Below the pieces are notes generated by a model. It ran no database searches. It was given only the letters and a program-made list of their open reading frames with translations, and had not been told where the DNA came from. Shown here piece by piece: positions 1 to 7,793 of a stretch of DNA of 64,000 nt. Origin of the DNA: Siphonobacter sp. SORGH_AS_0500 (GTDB lineage: Bacteria > Bacteroidota > Bacteroidia > Cytophagales > Spirosomataceae). Position 1 is the stretch's first letter; every line of letters starts with the position of its first letter. Position numbers and translations under genes: made by a program. The stretch spans positions 186,001 to 250,000 of the forward strand of contig NZ_NHPP01000004.1 in the NCBI RefSeq assembly GCF_002838835.1. Reading direction: 5' to 3'.

Positions 1-218
1 CGGGAAATGATGGATAAAATTATCGAAGGAACCAAAAAATCATCTGAAGGCAATGGCTCTTCTAAACCTTCGGTGATTGCTGACGCGATCAGCAAGATCG
101 TTACTAGCAACAGCCCTAAAACCCGGTATCGGGTCGCAAATTTGCCAAGCCAATGGTTTGGATGCGGACGTATCTGGGCGATGAGTTATTTGACAAAATC
201 GTCATGAGTCAGATGTAA
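1..218 (+). pseudogene. C-terminal fragment of a short-chain dehydrogenase, frameshifted
   Basis: The window opens inside a gene. Reading from the first bases gives the C-terminal part of a short-chain dehydrogenase. After the codons for TRYRV near position 137 the frame breaks, and the next frame continues the protein as AKPMVWMRTYLGDELFDK and ends IVMSQM at the stop at 216-218. The end closely resembles that of the next gene (RRTLGDKMYDRIVMSQVK), so the two are tandem paralogues. One missing base explains the break. Whether this is a real mutation or a sequencing error cannot be told from the sequence. Confidence 0.7.
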
Positions 219-247
219 CCTGTAATAATCGAAATAAACCGTAAGCC

Positions 248-1132
248 ATGAAAATAATAACGCTTGTTGCCTCGCTACTCTTGCTGGTGACCACATTCCA
301 GGCCAAAGCTGATGATCCTAAAGCCGAGCCTAAAAAAGTAGTATTAGTTACCGGTTCCGCATCAGGTATTGGGAAAGCCACTTGCCAATTGCTTACCTCA
401 AAAGGATACATCGTTTACGGCGGAGATATTCAGACAGAACGTAACAAGTATCTGGATTCATTAGGCGGACACTCCCTTATTTTGGATGTCACAAACGAAG
501 AGCAAATAAAAGCCGCCGTCGATAAAATTATTCAGGAGCAAGGTCGGATTGATGTTTTGTATAATAACGCCGGATTTGGCATTATGGGCACGGCAGAAGA
601 AACAACGTCTGAAGATGCTCATAAACTGATGGAGGTTAACGTATTTGGTTATACCCGGATGATTCAGGCCGTATTGCCCCACATGAGACAACAAAAGTCA
701 GGGCGGATCATCAATACGACCTCAATGGGCGGGAAAATTTATTTCCCATTAGCCTCCTGGTATCATGCCTCTAAACATGCCTTGGAAGGATGGCTGGACG
801 TTTTGCGACTGGAAGTAAAAGACTTCGGTATCGACGTGGTTATTATTGAACCAGGATTCATCAATACCAATTTTTATAACGTCAGTGGGGCCTATGGGCA
901 AAAATACGCTCAGCATACAGCCTATGGCCATCTGTTCGAACCCATCATGAAAACACCACTCCCCAAATCCTCAGAGCCTATTGTGATTGCAAATGTGGTC
1001 GAAAAAGCAATTACCCAAAAACACCCTAGAAGGCGGTACGTAAGGGGTAAAAATGCCAAAATGCTGATTTGGATGCGAAGAACTTTGGGCGACAAAATGT
1101 ATGACAGAATTGTCATGAGCCAGGTTAAGTAA
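248..1132 (+). CDS. SDR family oxidoreductase with an N-terminal signal peptide
   Basis: This is a classical short-chain dehydrogenase/reductase of 294 residues. The Rossmann glycine motif TGSASGIG follows residue 35, NNAG follows in the middle, and the catalytic Ser plus YHASK lie further on. The substrate cannot be predicted. Unusually, the first 21 residues form a hydrophobic leader (MKIITLVASLLLLVTTFQAKA) resembling a signal peptide. This is odd for an NAD(P)-dependent enzyme, and there is no ATG between the leader and the Rossmann fold that would give a normal cytosolic start. A paralogous fragment lies directly upstream. It is followed by a strong terminator hairpin. Confidence 0.85.
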   Translation: MKIITLVASLLLLVTTFQAKADDPKAEPKKVVLVTGSASGIGKATCQLLTSKGYIVYGGDIQTERNKYLDSLGGHSLILDVTNEEQIKAAVDKIIQEQGRIDVLYNNAGFGIMGTAEETTSEDAHKLMEVNVFGYTRMIQAVLPHMRQQKSGRIINTTSMGGKIYFPLASWYHASKHALEGWLDVLRLEVKDFGIDVVIIEPGFINTNFYNVSGAYGQKYAQHTAYGHLFEPIMKTPLPKSSEPIVIANVVEKAITQKHPRRRYVRGKNAKMLIWMRRTLGDKMYDRIVMSQVK

Positions 1133-1157
1133 AGAACATCGTACTATTTTTTAACTC

Positions 1158-1196
1158 AAAACAGGCTGAGATTGCGTACGAGACTCAGCCTGTTTT
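1158..1196 (+). terminator. Rho-independent terminator
   Basis: A perfect 13-bp stem (AAAACAGGCTGAG paired with CTCAGCCTGTTTT) with a 13-base loop sits 26 bases behind the SDR stop codon. Confidence 0.85.
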
Positions 1197-1573
1197 ACTC
1201 CAGATTATATTAGATCATCAGGCCTTCCGACAGTAAAATCACCGGAAACCGTCAACCTGCTGCCACCAGACTGGACAATCAAAAACCAGCTACGAATAAC
1301 AGCGGTAAAGATAGGCTATCTGGTAACGTTCTTTTCGTTTGACGAGGTTTCAACCTGTTGTTGCTGAATAATGTCTATGCTTAGTAGTCTTCTAATCAAC
1401 GTCTCGCAATTGATTTGATCCTATCATTCAAAGGTGCCTAGCGTCATTGGTTAAAACGTTGCGATCACCTTATCCTTCATAAATCCTGAATTTGTATACA
1501 ACAATCGAGGATTCGTTTAAGTACTTCGTTTCAGAGGGTTCAGACCTTTGTCTGATAATACCAACGCAGTAAC
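1197..1573. other. Intergenic stretch without a recognisable gene
   Basis: These 377 bases have no convincing coding frame on either strand and no repeat that I could place. The 3' end must carry the promoter of the next gene, but I see no good -33/-7 pair. Confidence 0.5.
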
Positions 1574-2221
1574 ATGAAAGCAGTCATTATTGGGGCAACT
1601 GGTTCTACAGGTAACGAACTGTTACAATTGCTGATGGCAAGTAAGGACGTTTCGGAAATTGTAGCCTTGGTTCGTAAGCCACTTACTGTAAGCCATTCCA
1701 AACTTACCACCGTCGTTGTTGACTTTTCCAGACTCGGTCAATGGGCATCCTATATTTCCGGTGATGTGGCCTTTTCATGCCTTGGTACTACGTTACGAGC
1801 TGCGGGTAGTCAAAAGGCTCAGTATGTGGTCGATTATGAGTACCAGTACGAATTTGCTAAACTAGCCAAAGCAAATGGCATACCTACGTTTATCCTAATT
1901 TCATCGTCTACTGCCAATCCAAATTCATTCCTGTTCTATTCACAAATGAAAGGCAAGCTGGAAAAATCGGTGGAAGCTTTGGATTTTACAAACGTTGGTG
2001 TTTTTCGCCCTGGTCCATTAATAAGACCCGAAACCGACCGAACCGGTGAAAAAATAGGGGTATCCGTTATTTCTTTTCTCAATAAAGTGGGGCTGTTTCG
2101 TAAGATGGCTCCCTTGCCCGTAAACGATCTTGCTCGATTGATGCTCCAGTATGCGAGAAATCCTCCTTCTGGGCATAGGATTCAGCAGTCTGGCCAAATA
2201 CTGAAAGAAGCCGGACACTAG
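1574..2221 (+). CDS. NAD(P)H-binding atypical SDR protein (TIP30/NmrA-like)
   Basis: This 215-residue protein starts directly with the Rossmann motif GATGSTGNELL at residue 8. It has an SSSTAN stretch near residue 114 and YSQMKGKLE, the position of the SDR YxxxK, near residue 125. The RPGPL motif near 149 is typical of atypical SDRs that bind NAD(P)H without a full catalytic set. Length and motifs fit the HTATIP2/TIP30-like oxidoreductases common in Bacteroidota. It is followed after 29 bases by a small membrane protein gene in the same direction, so they are probably co-transcribed. Substrate unknown. Confidence 0.8.
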   Translation: MKAVIIGATGSTGNELLQLLMASKDVSEIVALVRKPLTVSHSKLTTVVVDFSRLGQWASYISGDVAFSCLGTTLRAAGSQKAQYVVDYEYQYEFAKLAKANGIPTFILISSSTANPNSFLFYSQMKGKLEKSVEALDFTNVGVFRPGPLIRPETDRTGEKIGVSVISFLNKVGLFRKMAPLPVNDLARLMLQYARNPPSGHRIQQSGQILKEAGH

Positions 2222-2250
2222 ATCAGAAAGGGATTAAACAATAGACTACG

Positions 2251-2748
2251 ATGGAATTGATACAACACACAACCACCTGGATTAAAGGCGAGCTATTCGA
2301 GGCTAAACTCATTGTTGCCTTCGGCCTTTTTAGTGCAGTCATGGGATTGCTGTTCTGGAAAGCAGGTCATACGCCGAATGCTCAAGCTCTTTTATGGCCC
2401 TTGCTGGTCTCTGGTATCATTTACTTAGGTGTTGGAGGAGGAATGATGGTCTCCAATCCGAAGCGGATGGTAGAATTGCCCCAAAGCTACCGGCAGGACA
2501 AAAAAGCCTTTGCCGTCTCTGAGAAGAAACGGGTCGATGCTTTTCAATATGGATACAAGGTGTCGAAAATTGTGGCTACCCTCTTTTTTATCGTTACGTT
2601 ATTGATTTTCTGGACCACCAAAAATTCAACCTGGATGGGAATCGGTATTGGCCTATCGTATTTCGCCATAGCGGGACTAGTAGTTGATTACTTCTCTCAG
2701 GAACGAGCTGATACGTATTACAAAGCCATTCTGGCCGCACTACACTAA
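2251..2748 (+). CDS. Small membrane protein, conserved hypothetical
   Basis: This 165-residue protein has four probable transmembrane segments, near residues 22-37, 47-67, 108-122 and 128-147. The intervening cytoplasmic stretch is rich in Lys and Arg (KKAFAVSEKKRVDAFQYGYK). I recognise no domain with a known function. It lies between two SDR genes in the same direction with short gaps (29 and 36 bases), which suggests one transcript. Confidence 0.75.
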   Translation: MELIQHTTTWIKGELFEAKLIVAFGLFSAVMGLLFWKAGHTPNAQALLWPLLVSGIIYLGVGGGMMVSNPKRMVELPQSYRQDKKAFAVSEKKRVDAFQYGYKVSKIVATLFFIVTLLIFWTTKNSTWMGIGIGLSYFAIAGLVVDYFSQERADTYYKAILAALH

Positions 2749-2784
2749 GAACGATACAACGCTATCTCTCAAACGTTTAAAACG

Positions 2785-3445
2785 ATGGTTCAAATCGATC
2801 AATCGAAACCAGCACTGGTAACGGGTGCGACCGGCTTTGTCGCCAGTTGGGTTATTTATGAATTATTAAAAAAGGGGGTTCCCGTTCACGCAGCTGTTCG
2901 AAATCCAGACGACAAGACGAAAACGGCTCATCTGGACAAGCTGGCGGCTGAAACCAAAGGCACCATTCGCTATTTCAAAGCGGATTTGCTCCAGGAAGGC
3001 TCGTATCTGGAAGCCATGAAGGGCTTGAACTGGTGTTCCACACGGCTTCCCCCTTCACTACTAACGTTGAAGATCCCCAAAAGGAATTGATTGACCCCGC
3101 CTTTTTAGGGACCCAAAATGTACTCAATACGGTCAATCAAACGCCTTCCGTTAAAGGAGTGGTGCTGACTAGCAGCTGTGCCGCCATCTACACAGATGCC
3201 ATCGATTGTAAAAAAGGTCCCAACGGTACCCTCAACGAAGCTATCTGGAATACGACGGCCTCTCTAACCTATCAGCCCTATTCGTATTCGAAACCTTGGC
3301 CGAAAAGAAAGCGTGGGAAATGGCCGATCAACAGTCGCAATGGGATCTGGTCACCATCAATCCAAGTCTCGGCCTAGCTGGGGCACCCGATTCCTCGATG
3401 CTGGTCACGAACAGACCCTATACGATTTATCGTCTTCACCCATAA
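2785..3445 (+). pseudogene. NAD-dependent epimerase/reductase (extended SDR), twice frameshifted and cut short
   Basis: The N-terminus is an extended SDR of the dihydroflavonol-reductase type (ALVTGATGFVASWV). The frame breaks near 3023, where GLELVFHTASPF continues in another frame. It breaks again near 3293, where [16 protein letters not shown] continues in a third frame. Each break is explained by one missing base (an A is lacking from the AAAA expected near 3293). After the conserved VTINPSL the protein loses family resemblance and stops at 3443-3445, well short of the usual 330-350 residues. The gene is therefore also missing its C-terminal third, and an AraC gene follows directly. Confidence 0.75.
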
Positions 3446-3465
3446 TAGGACAAATCAGACTGCTT

Positions 3466-4377
3466 ATGAGCAACATCCATCATATAGAAACGATTACCGA
3501 GATGTATAAAATGCTTCCCAAAGCGGAAGTACAGCATCCACTAGTGGCCGTTGTCGATTTCTCTTCTTATCAGGAGCAGATCAACTCCGGCATGAAAATG
3601 ACTCTGGGTTTTTACTCGATCATGTTCAAAAACTTCTGCATCAATAAGATGAAATACGGTCAGCAGATGTATGATTTTCAAGAGGGCAGTCTCATTTGCA
3701 TGGCTCCCCGGCAGTTGATCACCCTGGACGAGCCTTCCGAACCAATCATCAATGCCACCGGCTGGGGGTTGTTCTTTCACCCTGATTTGATCCGGGGAAC
3801 TACCTTAGGGAAAGCCATTAAAGAGTATTCGTTTTTTTCGTATGAGACCAGCGAAGCCCTCCATCTTTCTGAAAAGGAAAAGAACGTATTAACGGGTATT
3901 ATCCAAAAGATCGATACGGAATTACAGGAAAATATTGATAAGCACAGCCAGACCCTGATTGTTTCGAATATCGAGTTATTATTAAACTATTGTACCCGGT
4001 ATTACGAGCGGCAGTTCATTACTCGAAAGCACGTTAATAAAGACCTGTTAACCAAAGTAGAAGCCGTCTTGCTGAATTATATGCAGTCGCCGGAGCTAAG
4101 TGAAAAGGGTTTGCCAACCGTTAAATATTTAGCCGATCAGGTAAATCTGTCGCCGAATTATTTGAGTGATTTACTGAAAAAGGAAACGGGTATGAATGCA
4201 CAAGATCGTATTCACTATTACCTAATCGAAGAAGCCAAAGACTTGCTGTTAAACTCTGATTTATCCATCAGTGAATTAGCGTATAAGTTGGGATTTGCCT
4301 ATCCGCAATATTTTTCGAGATTATTCAAAGCGAAAACGGGCATACTTCCGCTCGATTACCGCCATAAGAATTTTTAG
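3466..4377 (+). CDS. AraC family transcriptional regulator
   Basis: This is a 303-residue regulator. The N-terminal part is a cupin-like sensing domain without a membrane segment. The last 100 residues contain two helix-turn-helix units (LADQVNLSPNYLSDLLKKET and LAYKLGFAYPQYFSRLFKAK), as in the AraC/XylS family. I chose the ATG at 3466 because the open frame upstream overlaps the end of the broken SDR and does not resemble regulator sequence. AraC genes of this type often sit next to the SDRs they regulate. Here the apparent target just upstream is broken. Confidence 0.85.
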   Translation: MSNIHHIETITEMYKMLPKAEVQHPLVAVVDFSSYQEQINSGMKMTLGFYSIMFKNFCINKMKYGQQMYDFQEGSLICMAPRQLITLDEPSEPIINATGWGLFFHPDLIRGTTLGKAIKEYSFFSYETSEALHLSEKEKNVLTGIIQKIDTELQENIDKHSQTLIVSNIELLLNYCTRYYERQFITRKHVNKDLLTKVEAVLLNYMQSPELSEKGLPTVKYLADQVNLSPNYLSDLLKKETGMNAQDRIHYYLIEEAKDLLLNSDLSISELAYKLGFAYPQYFSRLFKAKTGILPLDYRHKNF

Positions 4378-4695
4378 TTCAACGCACGCATACGATACAG
4401 GAATACGCAGATTACATCGATCAGGTACTAAAAACGCAAGATTAATAATTTCTGCAGAGACATGTCAAAGGTTTAGCATTGATAGATAGTTACTTACCGC
4501 TGGTTTTGAAGGTAGGCACAGCCTATGACCGCTAAACTACAGAAAGGCAAACGAGTGACTATGGCTTGTGTGTACTTGAGCAGTCTCACTACAATGGACA
4601 GATGATTTCTTAAGTAAGTTTTATACTTACACTTGATGCAGGACTACTTAATGAGCATGAAATAAATGTCTCTCACTAATTACGCCATACGCCTC
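4378..4695. other. Intergenic, possible gene debris
   Basis: No intact gene is seen. An open stretch directly after the AraC stop, ending at 4445, reads TIQEYADYIDQVLKTQ and looks protein-like. It could be the tail of a deleted gene, perhaps the missing end of the broken SDR upstream. This is only a suggestion. Confidence 0.3.
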
Positions 4696-4739
4696 ATCAA
4701 GGCTCCTTGTGCAACACCCGTTGCACAAGGAGCCTTGAT
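4696..4739. terminator. Long perfect hairpin between convergent genes
   Basis: A 19-bp perfect inverted repeat (ATCAAGGCTCCTTGTGCAA and its complement) with a 6-base loop lies between the AraC gene and the oppositely oriented gene ending at 4800. It probably terminates transcription from one or both sides, although a clear T-run is missing. Confidence 0.6.
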
Positions 4740-4799
4740 CACATGATGACTTTACAATGAACCTGCTAAAAGAGCACGGAGCCGTAAGCCTTCATCCTT

Positions 4800-5477
4800 T
4801 TATTTTTTAACCCATTGGCTGCCAGTGATTACTAGATTTGAGAAAGTCCCGTTTGATTCATGGCCCACCCAAAAGCCTACTTTGCCGTTAAAGGATTTTT
4901 CCAGTGGCGAAATTTTGAGCATGGGTGACTCATCCCCGTTCATGAAAACTTGGATGAGTTGGTCGGTTACCTCTACCTTCACATGAAACCAGGCATCAGG
5001 ATCGACAAAGGACTTTACCGGGGCCTCGTATTTTCCGGGAAAAGTTTTCCTTAAATAGGGCCAGTCATTATTCGGTAAGGCCATATACTGCACCGCGTGT
5101 GATTTTCTCACACTATCTTTCGCATTGAAATTAAAGGGCCTGAAATAAACTGCTTCATAGCTGTGGTCATCCCTACCATGAAAAGCAATGCCTACAAAAC
5201 TTTTCTGTAGAACATCCCTTCCTTTCACGTCGAATTCAATACTGCCACTCTTAAAATTCAGGTTATTGATCCAGACTACTCCTGGGTTGTTCAAAGCATT
5301 GACCTGCACTAGGCTACCTTTATGCTTATCAAAAGCAAGTTGTATTTCTCGGTTTACCGGATACAGATTCTCTTTTTCCAAAGGTACCCGAGTGGCCTTT
5401 TGGCCCAAAGCACTGAAAGCATAACACATCAGTATCAGACCCGTTACTCCTTTACTAAATCGGTTCATCGTAAGCAT
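4800..5477 (-). CDS. Secreted concanavalin-like (DUF1080/LamG-type) protein
   Basis: This 225-residue protein has a signal peptide ending near ALGQ (residue 26). The mature part is rich in beta strands, with features of jelly-roll folds (INNLNFKSGSIEFDVKGRD, FVGIAFHGRDD, VGFWVGHESNGTFSNLVI). Such domains are annotated as DUF1080 or LamG-like and often bind or cleave carbohydrate, but I see no decisive catalytic residues. It is transcribed divergently from a membrane-tethered HTH gene, with a repeat array between them, so that regulator may control it. MNRFSK at 5468 is an alternative start. Confidence 0.7.
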   Translation of the reverse strand: MLTMNRFSKGVTGLILMCYAFSALGQKATRVPLEKENLYPVNREIQLAFDKHKGSLVQVNALNNPGVVWINNLNFKSGSIEFDVKGRDVLQKSFVGIAFHGRDDHSYEAVYFRPFNFNAKDSVRKSHAVQYMALPNNDWPYLRKTFPGKYEAPVKSFVDPDAWFHVKVEVTDQLIQVFMNGDESPMLKISPLEKSFNGKVGFWVGHESNGTFSNLVITGSQWVKK

Positions 5478-5510
5478 TTGTTGTTAAACTTGGTGTGATT
5501 ATCATTGTCG

Positions 5511-5577
5511 TTCAAAGGAAAGTGAAAAGGTTCAAAGCTTACATTCAAAGCGTGTTCAAATCTATTCAAGTTTGAAC
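5511..5577. promoter_or_regulatory. TTCAAA repeat array in a divergent promoter region
   Basis: The 111-bp gap between two divergent genes holds TTCAAA at 5511, 5531, 5544 and 5555, TTCAAG at 5565, and the reverse form TTTGAAC at 5571. GTTCAAA (5554-5560) and TTTGAAC (5571-5577) form a perfect inverted pair with a 10-base spacer. Spacings of 20, 13, 11 and 10 bases come close to helical phasing. It is a likely operator for the adjacent HTH regulator. Confidence 0.5.
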
Positions 5578-5588
5578 AGGGTACTACA

Positions 5589-6821
5589 ATGACTGATATT
5601 CAGATTTTTATATTAAAATACCGGACACTTGTCGAAAGCAAGATCGGTTGGCGGAAAAGCACTGACTGGCAATCGCAGGACTTCGAAACCTTAAGTGAAG
5701 AGATCTTTAAAAAAACGGGTGTACTGCTGAGTCCAAGCACGCTAAAGCGGATCTGGGGGAAAGTCAAATACAACAGCACACCGAACCTGGCCACCTTGGA
5801 TGCCCTGGCCCAGTTTGTAGATTTTCCTAATTGGAGGTCCTTTTGTTCTGCCCAGGAAGAAAAAACTGATCCAAAGCCTAAGGAACGTAAAAAGAGAGGC
5901 TATAGAATTACGCTCCTGGTTGTCGCTGCTGTTGTTGCATTAGCACTGATTGGTTTTGTCCTGCAAAAGCAATCCGGCAGAACCTTGAGCTATCGCCATA
6001 TCCGCTTTTCAAGCCAGCCCGTAACTCAAGGTGTACCCAACACCGTCTTATTTGAATATGATGCCAGTGACTCTAATGCAGACAGCGTTTTCATTCAGCA
6101 AAGCTGGGATGAAAGACGCAGGTTTAAGGTTGATAAGCACAAACATGAGTACGCCAGCACCTATTACTTACCGGGATATTACCGTGCTAAGCTGGTATTG
6201 AATGATTCAGTCGTCAAAGAACACGACCTTTTTATCGAATCAGACTGGATCGGCGTGCTCGACAAAGACCCGATGCCAATCTACCTGCCCCGGGAATTGT
6301 ACTTCAAAGCGGGTGGGCTGGGCCTCGAAGAAGCGGACTTGATCATGGATTCCAAGGATTACAATCAGGAGGTCCCCACTTTTGTGCTCACGCGAGTGGA
6401 TAAGGACATGGGCATCGCATCGGAAAATTTTGAACTGACCATGGCGTTGCAAAATACGTTTACTCAGGTGAGTGCTCCGTGCCGACAGGCCAGTGTAATG
6501 CTGCTCGGAACAGGAGGCGTTATCGAGATACCCTTATCCGCTCCAGGGTGCGTAGGAGACCTGCTACTCAGACTGGGCGAAGAGGAGATTGCCGGGAATA
6601 CTCATAACCTTTCAAGTTTTGGCGTTGATTTCACTAAGGCTGTCCAGTTAAAGTGCATGGCCTCCGCCGGAGTGCTAACGATCAGCCTAAACGAGAAATT
6701 GGCCTTCAAAGGGAAGTTTTCCAAAGGCATTGGCCGCATCGTTGGGGTGCGGATTGCATTCAAAGGCTCGGGGATAGTCAGGGATTTCAAGCTCAAAAGC
6801 CCAACCCTACAGGTTAGGTAA
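5589..6821 (+). CDS. Membrane-tethered HTH regulator with a periplasmic beta-rich domain
   Basis: This is a 410-residue protein in three parts. Residues 1-90 resemble an HTH module seen in Bacteroidota, with a DFETLSEEIFKKTG helix followed by SPSTLKRIWGKVKYN. Residues 105-125 form one transmembrane helix (ITLLVVAAVVALALIGFVL) preceded by a Lys/Arg-rich stop (KPKERKKRG). Residues 135-410 are probably periplasmic, beginning with a PKD-like strand pattern and ending with a jelly-roll-like segment. This suggests a one-component sensor that binds a ligand outside and DNA inside. It is divergent from a secreted lectin-like gene whose fold its C-terminus resembles. Ligand unknown. Confidence 0.65.
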   Translation: MTDIQIFILKYRTLVESKIGWRKSTDWQSQDFETLSEEIFKKTGVLLSPSTLKRIWGKVKYNSTPNLATLDALAQFVDFPNWRSFCSAQEEKTDPKPKERKKRGYRITLLVVAAVVALALIGFVLQKQSGRTLSYRHIRFSSQPVTQGVPNTVLFEYDASDSNADSVFIQQSWDERRRFKVDKHKHEYASTYYLPGYYRAKLVLNDSVVKEHDLFIESDWIGVLDKDPMPIYLPRELYFKAGGLGLEEADLIMDSKDYNQEVPTFVLTRVDKDMGIASENFELTMALQNTFTQVSAPCRQASVMLLGTGGVIEIPLSAPGCVGDLLLRLGEEEIAGNTHNLSSFGVDFTKAVQLKCMASAGVLTISLNEKLAFKGKFSKGIGRIVGVRIAFKGSGIVRDFKLKSPTLQVR

Positions 6822-7093
6822 TGTATGGAACGTGGGAGGATGCCAGACTGACAAGGTAACGATAAAAGACAGCTAGGGTATAGATACAAGGGCATAGGGG
6901 AGGGCCAATGGAGCACTTGTAATGTACTCTCCCCACAGGTAAAACGTAGGATCAGCATAAAGCTCACAAGCGATGCGGTTTAACTACCTTGATTTTTTTG
7001 AAGGCTTGTTATCCTTGTAGCATTCTTGAAATATACCTTCCGTTCATTTTCTAACGGTGTACGTTCAACGTTTTGAATTCTAGTAGGCGGAGG

Positions 7094-7512
7094 ATGTCTG
7101 AACTTCTTTCAAAGGATTTAAAAGAACAAATGCTTATCAATAGTCAGGATCATTTAGATGGTAATGACGTGGATCGTATACCTATGATCCAGCTCCTTAC
7201 GCGTTTTGGAAGAGCTACCTGGATTTTAACAGAACTTAACCCCAGGGACTCCGCATTTGGGTTATATGATTTGGGGTTGGGTTCCCCTGAATTAGGCTAT
7301 GTATCTATCTCGGAAATAGAAAGCGTCACCAATTTGGGAATGCTAGCTATTGAAATCGATACACATTTTAAGTCTGAATACCCTTTGTCTGTTTACACGG
7401 AAGCGGCTCGTCTGGCGGTCGGATTACCGAAGATCCTAATATGCTGAAACGGGCAGCCGTTGATGGTCTGATGCGTTTATCAGGCAAGCAATTGCCTAAG
7501 CCAGATCGGTGA
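7094..7512 (+). pseudogene. DUF2958 family protein, frameshifted near its end
   Basis: The protein begins MSELLSKDLKEQMLINSQ and contains TRFGRATWILTELNP, FGLYDLGLGSPELGYVSISE and FKSEYPLSVYTEAARLA, the pattern of DUF2958. The function of that family is unknown, and it is often found on mobile elements. Near 7413 the frame fails. The next frame continues as GRITEDPNMLKRAAVDGL and stops at 7510-7512, so one base seems to be missing. I prefer the ATG at 7094, although the GGAGG just before it is unusually close. A TTG at 7073 is an alternative. The location next to a broken integrase fits an accessory origin. Confidence 0.6.
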
Positions 7513-7793
7513 GTTCAACGCTTCAGCATTATTCGTCATTGCTTGAATTTCGAAGGGAAGCTCTATTGGATTGGAAGCATCAAGGAAGGGTAGGGGGTAA
7601 TAGGGCAAAAGTGTGAGAGAAAAAATGGACTTACTCCTATTAAAAAATAGGGGTGTATAGAGATGATTGTATAGTACTTGCTTCCTACTCAAAATTTAAG
7701 TGTCATCCTGCAAACTAGTTAAGTTTTACAATTGTTAAATGCTCAGTCTACTGACTATATTCTAGTTATTTCTGAGCGTAGTATGACCGCCAT

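Noticed and set aside
4378..4445. Open stretch TIQEYADYIDQVLKTQ behind AraC as a separate gene
   Set aside because: No start codon or ribosome site, and too short to name. Kept only as possible debris.
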